Source: Clostridiales bacterium
GTDB lineage: Bacteria > Bacillota_A > Clostridia > Christensenellales > Aristaeellaceae
Direction of reading: 5' to 3'
Assembly: GCA_024684665.1 (NCBI GenBank)
Contig: JAIKWN010000081.1
Location: 1 to 31,965, forward strand
DNA length: 31,965 nt
Below, one piece after another: positions 13,478 to 21,793 of this stretch; the first letter of the stretch is position 1; every line of letters starts with the position of its first letter. The notes beneath the pieces were generated by a model, which saw only the letters and a list, made by a program, of their open reading frames with translations, had not been told where the DNA came from and ran no database searches. The translations under genes and the position numbers were made by a program.

Positions 13478-15412
13478 TTACACTACGGTCCTCTTTTTGT
13501 TCATGAAGTGGGCGATCAGGACGACACCGATCACGGCGGCCGCGCCGATTATGTCCGTCAGCGTGCCGGGAATCACCATGCACAGGCCGCCCGCAAAGGA
13601 CAGTAGCCGGAGCGGAAGCGGAAGTGGACCGTTCAGATAGCCGATGAAGCCGCCCCCGATGCCGATGAGGCCGAAGATCGCGGTGATAATCATCGGGAGC
13701 GCGTCCAGGAAGGTACCGCCGATCATGATCATCTTCGGATTCAGCGCGAACATGTATGGGATCAGGAAGGCTGCGATGGCCAGCTTCGTCGCGTTCACGC
13801 CAGTCTTGAAGGCGTTGCCCTTCGCGATGGCGGAGCCGGCGTAGGCTGCGAGCGCGACTGGCGGCGTGATGTCCGCCACGATGCCGAAGTAGAAGCAGAA
13901 CATATGCGAAGCCAGGAGCGGCACGCCGGCCTTGATCAGGATGGGTGCCGCGATCGTGGAGGTGATCAGGTAGTTCGACGTGGTGGAAACGCCCATGCCC
14001 AGGATCAGTGAGGTGAACATCGCGCAGACGAGCGCCAGGAAAACGCTATTGCCCACAAGTTCAAAGATACCGAGGCCAATGCGCTGGCCGAGGCCTGTCA
14101 AGGTTACCATGCCGATGATAATGCCCGCGGTGGAGCAGGCTGTCGCCACGGAGATGACGCTGCGCGCCGCCTGAGGGAGCGCCGTGAAGATCTGCAGAAA
14201 AGGAACGCGGGTGCCCTTGCGCAGATACGGAACAATGACGCAGATGAGGCAGCCTAGGAGCGCCGCGCGGTTGATCGTGAAGCCGGCGAGCATCATCCAG
14301 ATGATCCCGACGAGGGGTAGCAGCAGGTGTCCTTTGTCCCGCATGAGTGGCAGGAGCTGCGGGAGTTTCTCCCGTGGGAGGCCTTTAAGGCCCAAGCGCT
14401 TCGCCTCGAGATGCACTGAGATCCAGATGCCCGTGAAGTACAGGCTAGCCGGGATGATCGCGATGGCCATCAGCTGCCGGTACGGGATGTTGCAGGTTTC
14501 CGAGATCAGGAACGCGGCAGAGCCCATGACCGGTGGCATGATCTGCCCGCCCGTGGAGGCTGCCGCTTCCACGGCACCTGCGAACTCCGGCTCGTATCCC
14601 AAGGATTTCATCATCGGGATCGTGAAGGATCCAGTGGAAACCGTGTTCGAAACGGAAGAGCCAGAAACCGTGCCCTGCAGCGCGGAGGAGAGGACAGCGA
14701 CCTTTGCCGGGCCGCCCGCTGCCCAGCCGGCTAGCGCATTCGCGAGGTCAATGAAGAACTGGCCGATTCCGGTCTTCTCCAGGAAAGCGCCAAATAGGAT
14801 GAAAAGGAAGATGTAGGTGGAGCAGACGCCGAGCGGATTACCGATGACGCCCTCCGTTGTGATGAACAGGTGTGTGATGATTCGCTTCAGGGCAAAGCCG
14901 CGGTGCTGCAGGAAGCCGCCCATGTATTTGCCCACCATGCCGTACAGAAAGAAGCAGGAGGCGATGATCACGATGGGCGGGCCGACGACGCGCCAGCAGG
15001 CCAGCAGCACGAGTGCGATCCCGAGCCCGGCCATGATTGTATCAACCTGGTTATACATGCCGGCGCGGAACTGCAGCGGCTTGTAGTTGATGATGAAGTA
15101 TCCCGCGACGCAGAGGAAGAGGGCCGCAAACACGCAGTCGTACCAGGGGAGCTTCCGTCGGTCGGCATGCTTCGTGGCGGGATAGAGGATGTACGCCATG
15201 GAGATCGCGAGGCCCAGGTGCGTATAGCGCAGGATCTGCAGCGGGACCTTGTTCGAGATGGAGGCATACAGCTGGAAGAGCGCCCAGCAGGTCAGGATCA
15301 CTTTAATGATCCGGTCTCCCGTCGGCGAAAAAATCTTATATTTCGACTCCCGGTCGATCTCATCCAGCTTGATTTCCTCCGGAGAAATCTGCTTTTTCTT
15401 AAAAAGTGCCAT
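13478..15412 (-). CDS. TRAP transporter fused permease subunit (TAXI type, DctQM-like)
   Basis: A 644-aa integral membrane protein combining the small (4-TM) and large (12-TM) TRAP permease subunits, as is typical of TAXI systems. It uses an ion gradient and a periplasmic-type binding protein to import a small anion. Many hydrophobic helices are visible from residue 36 onward. Conserved large-subunit segments include LSSALQGTVSGSSVSNTVST, GSFTIPMMKSLGY, EAAASTGGQIMPPVMGSAAF, GMGVSTTSNYLITS and DITPPVALAAYAGSAIA. The ATG at 15412 follows TAAGGAG. It is 64 nt downstream of the binding-protein gene, with a stable hairpin between them that probably sets different expression levels for the two. 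The substrate is unknown; TAXI systems have been linked to dicarboxylates and glutamate, among others. Confidence 0.95.
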   Translation of the reverse strand: MALFKKKQISPEEIKLDEIDRESKYKIFSPTGDRIIKVILTCWALFQLYASISNKVPLQILRYTHLGLAISMAYILYPATKHADRRKLPWYDCVFAALFLCVAGYFIINYKPLQFRAGMYNQVDTIMAGLGIALVLLACWRVVGPPIVIIASCFFLYGMVGKYMGGFLQHRGFALKRIITHLFITTEGVIGNPLGVCSTYIFLFILFGAFLEKTGIGQFFIDLANALAGWAAGGPAKVAVLSSALQGTVSGSSVSNTVSTGSFTIPMMKSLGYEPEFAGAVEAAASTGGQIMPPVMGSAAFLISETCNIPYRQLMAIAIIPASLYFTGIWISVHLEAKRLGLKGLPREKLPQLLPLMRDKGHLLLPLVGIIWMMLAGFTINRAALLGCLICVIVPYLRKGTRVPFLQIFTALPQAARSVISVATACSTAGIIIGMVTLTGLGQRIGLGIFELVGNSVFLALVCAMFTSLILGMGVSTTSNYLITSTIAAPILIKAGVPLLASHMFCFYFGIVADITPPVALAAYAGSAIAKGNAFKTGVNATKLAIAAFLIPYMFALNPKMIMIGGTFLDALPMIITAIFGLIGIGGGFIGYLNGPLPLPLRLLSFAGGLCMVIPGTLTDIIGAAAVIGVVLIAHFMNKKRTVV

Positions 15413-15435
15413 ACGTACTCCTTACTGACGGAAAT

Positions 15436-15460
15436 CGGGCAGGGCATGTTGCCCTGCCCG
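15436..15460 (-). promoter_or_regulatory. Intercistronic stem-loop between TAXI binding protein and permease
   Basis: Perfect 10-bp GC-rich inverted repeat, CGGGCAGGGC (15436-15445) and GCCCTGCCCG (15451-15460), with a 5-nt loop. No T-run follows on the minus strand, so it is not a full terminator. Such hairpins typically protect the 3' end of the abundant binding-protein mRNA from exonucleases or partially attenuate transcription into the permease gene. Confidence 0.75.
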
Positions 15461-15476
15461 TCTGGAACCTTTGAAA

Positions 15477-16442
15477 TTACTTGAGGTAGTCAGGAATCAC
15501 GACGCCCTGCTCCTCATAGTATTTCCGTGCGCCCGGATGGAGATTCGCGGGGATGCCGGAGAGGCAGTCATCAAGGCTCATGAAGTTTGCCTTTTTGTTG
15601 ATCTCCTTGATGCTGTCGAGATTCTCATAGATGGTTTTCGTCAGCGTGTAGATCTGGTCCTCGGAGAACATGTCGCCATTGCAGACGAGCATGCACTTAA
15701 CGGCCACAGAAGTCACCGGATGGCCAAGGTTGTACTCGTCGGTCTCCGGGGTGAAGACGGAGTAGAACGGATACTCCTTGAGGAGGATATCTAGGTGCTC
15801 TTGGTCGATGGAAAGCTGGTCGATGGTGTTGTTCAGGGAGAGCTCCATCATGTTGCTGTTCGGATAGCCGGAGCACAGGAACATGCCGTCGAAGGTGCCG
15901 TCCTGCACGCCGTTCTTCGCGGTGGCCTGGTCAGCGAAGGTCTCGTCGATGTCGTCATAGGTCATGCCATAAGCGCCCAGGATCTGACGGGCGGCGACTT
16001 CATAGCCGGAGCCTACGGCGCCGACGCAGATCTTCTTGCCGCGCATGTCGGCCACGGAGCTGATGCCGGAGTTCTTGCGGACGATGATCTGCACCATTTC
16101 CGGATAGCAGGCGGTGATGGCGGAAATGTTGGTTACGGGATAACCTTCGAAGAGCTCGATGCCATTCAGCGCGTAGCTGAAGACATCGGACTGGATCATG
16201 GCGAACTCATTGTCGCCGGAGGCCATGAGGCGGGCGTTCTCGGTGGATCCACCGGTGGCATTAACGGTTAGATTCGCGCCGGTCACGCTGTTGACGACGG
16301 TGCAGACCGCGTTGCCGAAGCTGTAGTAGTTGCCAGTGGCGCTGCCGGTGCCCATGAGGTAAGACCCGGTGAAATCAGCCATGGCGGTGGCGGAGAAGAC
16401 GAGTGCGAGGCACAGAACCAGTGCGAACAGACGATTCTTCAT
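15477..16442 (-). CDS. TAXI-family TRAP transporter solute-binding protein
   Basis: A 321-aa exported binding protein. The signal peptide at residues 1-22 (LFALVLCLALVFSATAMA) has no lipobox Cys. The mature start YLMGTGSATGNYYSFGNAV is the TAXI hallmark, followed by VNATGGSTENARLMASGDN, EFAMIQSD, GKKICVGAVGSGYEVAARQI, DGTFDGMFLCSGYPNSNM and LHPGARKYYEE. It captures a small substrate outside the membrane and delivers it to the fused permease encoded downstream. GGAG 10 nt upstream supports ATG 16442. A consensus-quality promoter and a LacI/CcpA-like operator lie just upstream, so supply of this substrate is probably under carbon or regulator control. The ligand cannot be predicted from the sequence. 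Confidence 0.95.
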   Translation of the reverse strand: MKNRLFALVLCLALVFSATAMADFTGSYLMGTGSATGNYYSFGNAVCTVVNSVTGANLTVNATGGSTENARLMASGDNEFAMIQSDVFSYALNGIELFEGYPVTNISAITACYPEMVQIIVRKNSGISSVADMRGKKICVGAVGSGYEVAARQILGAYGMTYDDIDETFADQATAKNGVQDGTFDGMFLCSGYPNSNMMELSLNNTIDQLSIDQEHLDILLKEYPFYSVFTPETDEYNLGHPVTSVAVKCMLVCNGDMFSEDQIYTLTKTIYENLDSIKEINKKANFMSLDDCLSGIPANLHPGARKYYEEQGVVIPDYLK

Positions 16443-16469
16443 GTGTTTGCGCTCCTTTTTATTAATTTG

Positions 16470-16481
16470 GTAAGCGATTAC
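16470..16481. promoter_or_regulatory. LacI-family/CcpA-like operator upstream of the TAXI operon
   Basis: GTAAGCGATTAC is an imperfect palindrome with outer arms GTAA/TTAC and a central CG, close to the cre consensus (AA-N-CG core present, flanking TG replaced by GG). It begins 5 nt after the -10, covering the likely start site. It differs from the 16-bp palindrome at 10402-10417, so a different LacI-family protein, possibly CcpA, is expected. Confidence 0.5.
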
Positions 16482-16486
16482 GAAAG

Positions 16487-16515
16487 ATTATACTATGCAA
16501 AGCTTCATTTTGCAA
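16487..16515 (-). promoter_or_regulatory. Promoter of the TRAP-TAXI operon
   Basis: On the minus strand, -35 TTGCAA (16515-16510), exactly 17 nt of spacer and a perfect -10 TATAAT (16492-16487), about 45 nt before the binding-protein ATG. Confidence 0.85.
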
Positions 16516-16616
16516 CAAAAAGTATGAAACAGACAGGCAGAAAGCCGGATCTCCCGGGGAGCATCTCCGTATGTTTTGCGAAAGAGGGACGGTTAAATCG
16601 CCATGTCTTTGTGTTC

Positions 16617-18284
16617 TCAGAAGAGTCCTGTGATCTTCCCGTCCGCGTCTACGTCGATGTCCATAGCGGCGGGATGTTTGGGAAGACCGGGCATGGTCAT
16701 GATGTCGCCGGTCAGCGCTACGGCGAATCCAGCGCCGGCCGAGAGGCGGACCTGCCGGACGGTGAGAATGAAATCCTCCGGTGCGCCCACCTTAGCGGGA
16801 TCATCTGTTAAAGAATACTGGGTTTTTGCGATGCATACGGGAAGGTTGCCACAACCTTCGCTTTGCAGTTTGGCGAGTTCCTTTTCCGCGGCTGCCGCAA
16901 AGGCGACATGCTCTGCGCCGTAGATTTTCTTCGCTACAGTCCGGATCTTGTCCGCGAGGGAAAGGTCATCAGGATAGGTAAAGGAGAAATCTGCGTTCCC
17001 TTCCTTCATCGCGGTGAGAACTTCCCTGGCGAGCAACCGTCCGCCTTCGCCGCCATGCGCCCAGACTTCGCAGGGCGCAAAGTGCGCGCCGAGCTCTCGG
17101 CAGGTATCTCGGATGAGGACAATTTCCTCCTCTGTATCCTCCGTAAAACGATTCAGAGCCACGACAGCTGGGAGACGCCAGACCTCGCGGATGTTCCTGA
17201 GATGGCGGCGGAGATTGCCAAGCCCATTGCGCAGCGCATCCATGTCGTGCTGTTTCAGGTTTTCTTTCTTCTGACCGCCGTGGCAGCGCAGGGCGCGCAC
17301 CGTCGCGACCAGCACTACCGCATCCGGCGCAAAACCCGCCAGGCGGCACTTGATGTCGATGAACTTCTCCGCGCCGAGATCGGCGCCGAAGCCTGCCTCC
17401 GTTACGACTGCGTCCGCAACGCGCAGAGCTGTCTTTGTTGCCCGCACGGAGTTGCATCCGTGCGCAATGTTCGCGAAGGGACCGCCGTGGATAAAGGCTG
17501 GCGTTCCGCCTATGGTCTGTACCAGATTGGGCTGAACGGCCTTCGTGAGCAGTGCAGCTGCCGCGCCTTCTGCGTGAAGATCGCCCGCCGTCACGGGCTG
17601 GTCGTCGTAGGTCCGCGCCACGACGATGTTTGCAATCCTCCGCTTCAGGTCGGAAAGATCTTCTGCCAGGCAGAAAACGGCCATCAGTTCTGAAGCGGTG
17701 GTGATGTCAAATCCTTCCTCCCGGGGAACGCCGTTGGGCTTACCGCCGAGACCCACTACGAGATGCCGGAGTGCCCGGTCGTTCATGTCCAAACAGCGGC
17801 GGAAGGAAATCCGCCGGGGATCGATGGAAAGGGGATTCCCCTGCTGGATGCTGTTGTCCAGCATGGCGGCAATCAGGTTATTGGCCGCGGTGATGGCATG
17901 AAAGTCCCCGGTAAAGTGAAGATTGATGTCTTCCATGGGCAGCACCTGTGCGTATCCGCCGCCGGCCGCTCCGCCCTTCATACCGAAGACAGGGCCTAAA
18001 GAGGGCTCGCGCAAAGCCAGGCAGGTCTTTATTCCCTCCAAATTCAGGGCGTCTGCTAAACCAATAGAGACGGTGGTCTTTCCCTCTCCCGCGGCGGTAG
18101 GATTGATGGCGGTAACCAGAATGAGTTTGCTATCCGCGGGGCGCTCTTTCAGGGCGTCTGCGTTCACTTTGGCCATGGCGCGGCCATAGGGCTCCCACTG
18201 ATCTGCAGTCAGACCGAGTTTCCCGGCGATCTCGTCGATGGATTTCAGAGAACAGGACTGTGCAATTTCAATGTCGCTGGGCAT
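16617..18284 (-). CDS. fhs: Formate--tetrahydrofolate ligase
   Basis: The 555-aa enzyme joins formate to tetrahydrofolate with ATP, giving 10-formyl-THF. It feeds purine and formyl-Met synthesis and, in acetogens, the methyl branch of the Wood-Ljungdahl pathway. Family signatures are the nucleotide-binding NPTAAGEGKTTVSIGLADAL (about residues 60-80), REPSLGPVFGMKGGAAGGGY, NLHFTGDFHAITAANNLIAA, DMNDRALRHLVVGLGG, REEGFDITTASELMA and TEAGFGADLGAEKFIDIKCR. Full length for the family. ATG 18284 follows AAGGGAGGTTCATCC; the open frame further upstream is 5' leader. It stands alone: no folD, fchA or metF is adjacent, so membership of an acetyl-CoA pathway cluster is not shown here. It has a leader of about 155 nt with a hairpin at its 5' end. 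Confidence 0.98.
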   Translation of the reverse strand: MPSDIEIAQSCSLKSIDEIAGKLGLTADQWEPYGRAMAKVNADALKERPADSKLILVTAINPTAAGEGKTTVSIGLADALNLEGIKTCLALREPSLGPVFGMKGGAAGGGYAQVLPMEDINLHFTGDFHAITAANNLIAAMLDNSIQQGNPLSIDPRRISFRRCLDMNDRALRHLVVGLGGKPNGVPREEGFDITTASELMAVFCLAEDLSDLKRRIANIVVARTYDDQPVTAGDLHAEGAAAALLTKAVQPNLVQTIGGTPAFIHGGPFANIAHGCNSVRATKTALRVADAVVTEAGFGADLGAEKFIDIKCRLAGFAPDAVVLVATVRALRCHGGQKKENLKQHDMDALRNGLGNLRRHLRNIREVWRLPAVVALNRFTEDTEEEIVLIRDTCRELGAHFAPCEVWAHGGEGGRLLAREVLTAMKEGNADFSFTYPDDLSLADKIRTVAKKIYGAEHVAFAAAAEKELAKLQSEGCGNLPVCIAKTQYSLTDDPAKVGAPEDFILTVRQVRLSAGAGFAVALTGDIMTMPGLPKHPAAMDIDVDADGKITGLF

Positions 18285-18397
18285 GGATGAACCTCCCTTA
18301 TTTCTTCTGCCGCGCATAAACTCTGCAAAAAGCATATGCGGGCGCAGGATCATCTGATCTGTGAAGCTGTTCTGAACTTTCAAACTTTCAACCTTCC

Positions 18398-18441
18398 GAG
18401 AAAACAAGAAACAGGAGATCACTGTTTGCAACCGTTTTCTC
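18398..18441 (-). promoter_or_regulatory. Nested hairpin at the 5' end of the fhs mRNA
   Basis: Two nested perfect stems: the outer pair GAGAAAAC (18398-18405) and GTTTTCTC (18434-18441), and the inner pair AAACAG (18409-18414) and CTGTTT (18422-18427). It starts within a few nt of the predicted transcription start, so the fhs transcript would begin with this stem-loop. Such 5'-terminal structures often stabilise mRNA. It does not resemble the THF riboswitch. Confidence 0.55.
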
Positions 18442-18449
18442 ACGCGCAG

Positions 18450-18478
18450 AGTATAACAAAGCCGGCAGAATTATTCAA
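18450..18478 (-). promoter_or_regulatory. fhs promoter
   Basis: On the minus strand, -35 TTGAAT (18478-18473), 17-nt spacer and -10 TATACT (18455-18450), giving a leader of about 155 nt before the fhs ATG. Confidence 0.75.
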
Positions 18479-18510
18479 GGCACAGAATTCGGCAAGACGT
18501 CCGCGTATTC

Positions 18511-18539
18511 TTGCGCAGACCATGTTTTCCGTGTACAAT
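18511..18539 (+). promoter_or_regulatory. Promoter of the NSS symporter gene
   Basis: -35 TTGCGC (18511-18516), 17-nt spacer and -10 TACAAT (18534-18539), 40 nt before the symporter ATG. It is back-to-back with the fhs promoter, with about 32 nt between the two -35 boxes. Confidence 0.7.
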
Positions 18540-18579
18540 AAAATCGATTTCCAAACAAGAGACAGGGGGACAAATTCAT

Positions 18580-19944
18580 ATGCAGACCAGAGAACGCCAC
18601 AGCTTCTCCGGAAGTCTTGGTTATGTACTTTCCACCGCAGGCAGCGCCGTTGGCCTCGGCAACATCTGGCGCTTTCCGTATCTCGCCGCCAAATACGGCG
18701 GAGGCGCCTTTTTACTCGTATACATCCTGCTTGCCGTGACGTTCGGCTACACCATGATTGTGTCCGAAACGGCACTGGGCCGGATGACTCGGCGCAGTCC
18801 GGTGGGCGCGTTCTCGCGTTTTTCTTCTTCCACTCCCGCTAAAGCAGGCGGCTGGCTAAACGCTGTCATCCCAATTCTCATCCTTCCTTATTATTCGGTG
18901 ATCGGAGGATGGGTGCTGCGTTATCTTTTCGGGTATCTGCGCCTCTCGGGCGGAACTATGGCCGCGGACGGCAATTTTGAGGCTTTCATCGGCAGTCCGG
19001 GCATGTCCGTACTCTGGTTCGTACTGTTTGCCTTTGCTACGATGGCGGTCGTTTTCGCGGGGGTGCAGGGCGGCATCGAGAAGGTCTCGACGATCATGAT
19101 GCCCGTCCTGATCCTCCTTTCGGTCGTCGTGGCGGGCTTTTCCGTCACGCGGCCGGGCGCTCTTCCCGGCGTTTCTTACTTCCTGATTCCGGATCTTTCG
19201 CGGCTTTCTCTGATGACTGTCGTGGCGGCGCTGGGTCAGATGTTCTATTCCCTGTCTATTGCCATGGGCATCCTCGTTACCTTTGGTTCGTATATGCAGA
19301 AAGATGCGGACATCGAACGCTCCACCATGCAGGTCGAGATATTTGACACGGCCGTAGCGATCCTGGCGGGACTCATGGTGATCCCCGCGGTATTCGCGTA
19401 TTCCGGCGGAACGCCGGAAGCGCTCGGGAAAGGGCCCGCCCTCATGTTTGTCACTCTACCGAAGGTTTTCTTCTCCATGCGGGGAGGGGCGTTCATCGGC
19501 GCGCTCTTCTTTGCGCTCGTCTTCTTTGCGGCGCTGACGAGCTCCGTATCGCTGGCGGAGAGCGCCGTATCCACAATTGAGGACGAGCTGCGTCTCTCCC
19601 GACGGCCAGCCTGCTTGTTGCTGTCCTGCATTATGCTGCCGCTGGGACTTCTATCCTGCCTCGGATTCAATGTCCTGTCCGGCGTCACGCCCCTCGGCAT
19701 GGACTTCCTTTCATTTTTTGATTTCATGACGAATTCGGTCATGATGCCCGTTGCGGCGGCAGCCATCTGCATCCTCGTGCTTCGTTGCGTCGGCGTCAGC
19801 CGGATGGAGGAAGAGGTGCTTTCCTCCTCTGCTTTTCGCCGGAGAGGCCTGTATCGCTTCATCCTTCGCTACGTTGCCCTCGCGCTCCTCGCAGTGATTC
19901 TCGTTTCCTCCGCGATGGACGCGTTCGGGATCATACGGATCTGA
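18580..19944 (+). CDS. Neurotransmitter:sodium symporter (NSS/SNF) family transporter
   Basis: A 454-aa polytopic membrane protein that imports an amino acid or related amine with Na+. The diagnostic TM1 segment is present: GSLGYVLSTAGSAVGLGNIW followed by RFPYLAAKYGGGAFLLVY. TM6/TM7 features include VAALGQMFYSLSIAMG, and TM8 includes ALTSSVSLAESAVSTIEDEL. About 11-12 helices are visible, the bacterial norm. The start at 18580 is preceded by AGGGGG and lies right where the family begins; the frame is open upstream through the promoter. It is monocistronic, ending in a terminator at 19982-20004. The substrate cannot be assigned; bacterial members carry tryptophan, tyrosine, leucine, alanine and others. 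Confidence 0.95.
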   Translation: MQTRERHSFSGSLGYVLSTAGSAVGLGNIWRFPYLAAKYGGGAFLLVYILLAVTFGYTMIVSETALGRMTRRSPVGAFSRFSSSTPAKAGGWLNAVIPILILPYYSVIGGWVLRYLFGYLRLSGGTMAADGNFEAFIGSPGMSVLWFVLFAFATMAVVFAGVQGGIEKVSTIMMPVLILLSVVVAGFSVTRPGALPGVSYFLIPDLSRLSLMTVVAALGQMFYSLSIAMGILVTFGSYMQKDADIERSTMQVEIFDTAVAILAGLMVIPAVFAYSGGTPEALGKGPALMFVTLPKVFFSMRGGAFIGALFFALVFFAALTSSVSLAESAVSTIEDELRLSRRPACLLLSCIMLPLGLLSCLGFNVLSGVTPLGMDFLSFFDFMTNSVMMPVAAAAICILVLRCVGVSRMEEEVLSSSAFRRRGLYRFILRYVALALLAVILVSSAMDAFGIIRI

Positions 19945-19981
19945 TGTTTTGTCCCGCAGACAGACCGACAGAACAGGAAAG

Positions 19982-20007
19982 CCGCCGCCCAATCCGGGCG
20001 GCGGTCT
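19982..20007. terminator. Hairpin between convergent symporter and hydrogenase operon
   Basis: CCGCCGCCC (19982-19990) and GGGCGGCGG (19996-20004) form a 9-bp all-GC stem with a 5-nt loop, flanked by TCTTTAT on the plus strand and CTTTCC on the minus strand. It lies between two convergent gene ends (19944 and 20026) and probably serves both. Confidence 0.75.
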
Positions 20008-20025
20008 TTATGAATATCCGGGTTA

Positions 20026-21774
20026 TTACTTCGTGTATAGCGGCCGCTTCTCGTAGTGCGTGTGCAGGAGCTCGTGGGCCGTGTGGCTGCCGGGCTTGCT
20101 GAGGAAGTCGGCATAGATCTGTTTGATCTCCGCGTTCTCGTGGCTCTTGCGGAGGAGCTTCTCGGCGTCCTCGTTGTAGAGGGCTTTCGCGCGCTCGACG
20201 CGCACATCCACTGTCATCTTCGTCTGCGCGGAGACGATTGGCTGGCCGCCGCCGTTGACGCAGCCGCCCGGGCAGGCCATGATCTCGATGAAGGCGTACT
20301 TCTTGTCGCCCTTTTTGACCCGCTCGATGAGCTTCGTCGCATTGCCCGTGCCGCTAGCGACCGCGACCAGCACTTTCGTGCCGTCCAGGTCAATCTCGGC
20401 TTCCTTGATGCCCTCGATGCCGCGGACCGCGTGGAAGTCGACGTTCTCCAGAACCTTGCCGGTCACGGTCTCATAGGCTGTGCGCAGCGCGGCTTCCATA
20501 ACGCCGCCAGTCGCGCCGAAGATGACAGCCGCGCCGGTGGATTCGCCCATCAGGCTGTCGAAGTCGCCGTCCGGCAGGTTCGCGAAGTCGATGTTCGCTT
20601 CCTTGATCATACGGGCGAGTTCGCGTGTCGTGAGGACTGCGTCCACGTCCGCTAGACCGTCGTGGCCCATCTCAGGCCGCCGCGCCTCGAACTTCTTCGC
20701 TGTGCAGGGCATGACGGAGACGACCGCGATATCCTTCGGATCGATGCCCGCGCGCTTCGCGTAATATGTCTTGACCATCGCGCCCAGCATCTCGTGCGGG
20801 GACTTGCAGGAGGACAGGTTCGGAAGCATATCTGGATGATAGGTCTCGCAGTATTTGATCCAGCCCGGGGAGCAGGAGGTCATCATCGGCAGCACGCCGC
20901 CGTTCGTGATACGCTCAACCAGCTCGTTGGCTTCTTCCATGATTGTGAGGTCAGCGCCGAAATCGGTGTCAAAGACCTTGTCGAAGCCCAGGCGGTGCAG
21001 CGCGGTGGCCATCTTGCCGGTCACGCTGGTGCCCATCGGCAGGCCGAATTCCTCGCCCAGGGCGGCGCGGACCGCCGGAGCGGGCTGGACGACTACGTGC
21101 TTGCTCGGATCGCGGATGAGGTCCCAGACAAGCTTCGTTTCGTCCTTCTCGTAGAGGGCACCGACCGGGCAGTTCACGATGCACTGGCCGCAGTTGATGC
21201 AGCCCATCTCGGAGAGCTTCATCTCCCAGGGGGACTCGATGGCTGTCTTGAAGCCGCGGTTCACCGGGCCGATGACGCCGACGTTCTGCACCTTCTCGCA
21301 GACGGCGACGCAGCGGCGGCAAAGCACGCACTTGCTGTTGTCACGCACGATGGAGGGCGAGAGATCATCCACCAGGTACTGGTTCTTCGCGCCGGCGAAG
21401 TATTCTTCGTCGTCCACTTCCAGCTCGCGGCAGAGCTTCTGCAGCTCGCAGTTCTGGCTGCGGATGCAGGAAAGGCACTTCTTCTCATGGGTGGAGAGAG
21501 TCAGCTTCAGGATGTTCCGGCGGTAATTCCGGATCTCCGGGGTATTGGTCTTGACCTTCATGCCGTTCGACGCAGGCAGAACGCAGGAAGCCTGCAGCGA
21601 ACGGGCACCGGAATCGACGACGCACATACGGCAGGCGCCGATCTCGTTAACGCCCTTCAGGAAGCAAAGGGTGGGGATGCGAATGCCGGCCTGTCTCGCC
21701 GCTTCCAGAACCGTCGTGCCCTGGGGGACCGAAACCTCGATGCCGTCAATCGTCAGCGTAATCATGTTTTCCAT
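20026..21774 (-). CDS. hydA: NADH-dependent [FeFe]-hydrogenase catalytic subunit (HydA/HndD type)
   Basis: The 582-aa catalytic subunit makes or oxidises H2 in the cytoplasm. Domain order: an N-terminal [2Fe-2S] ferredoxin fold (1-80; C37, C48, C51, C64), a His-Cys cluster domain (HEKKCLSC, 96-103), two [4Fe-4S] clusters (CVLCRRCVAVCE at 149-160; CINCGQCIVNCP at 192-203), then the H-domain with L1 TSCSPGW (299-305), L2 MPCTAKKFE (355-363) and L3 MACPGGCVNGGGQP. The L1 motif has Ser where the classical motif reads TSCCPxW. It is the last gene of a five-gene operon with NuoF- and NuoE-like subunits, indicating a trimeric, possibly electron-bifurcating enzyme that couples H2 to NADH and ferredoxin. 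GGAGG precedes ATG 21774. Maturation genes hydEFG are not in the window. Confidence 0.96.
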   Translation of the reverse strand: MENMITLTIDGIEVSVPQGTTVLEAARQAGIRIPTLCFLKGVNEIGACRMCVVDSGARSLQASCVLPASNGMKVKTNTPEIRNYRRNILKLTLSTHEKKCLSCIRSQNCELQKLCRELEVDDEEYFAGAKNQYLVDDLSPSIVRDNSKCVLCRRCVAVCEKVQNVGVIGPVNRGFKTAIESPWEMKLSEMGCINCGQCIVNCPVGALYEKDETKLVWDLIRDPSKHVVVQPAPAVRAALGEEFGLPMGTSVTGKMATALHRLGFDKVFDTDFGADLTIMEEANELVERITNGGVLPMMTSCSPGWIKYCETYHPDMLPNLSSCKSPHEMLGAMVKTYYAKRAGIDPKDIAVVSVMPCTAKKFEARRPEMGHDGLADVDAVLTTRELARMIKEANIDFANLPDGDFDSLMGESTGAAVIFGATGGVMEAALRTAYETVTGKVLENVDFHAVRGIEGIKEAEIDLDGTKVLVAVASGTGNATKLIERVKKGDKKYAFIEIMACPGGCVNGGGQPIVSAQTKMTVDVRVERAKALYNEDAEKLLRKSHENAEIKQIYADFLSKPGSHTAHELLHTHYEKRPLYTK

Positions 21775-21793
21775 CGTTTCATCCTCCGCACGA

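Noticed and set aside
18285..18443. THF riboswitch in the fhs leader
   Set aside because: The conserved THF riboswitch core is not present; only a nested simple hairpin is seen.
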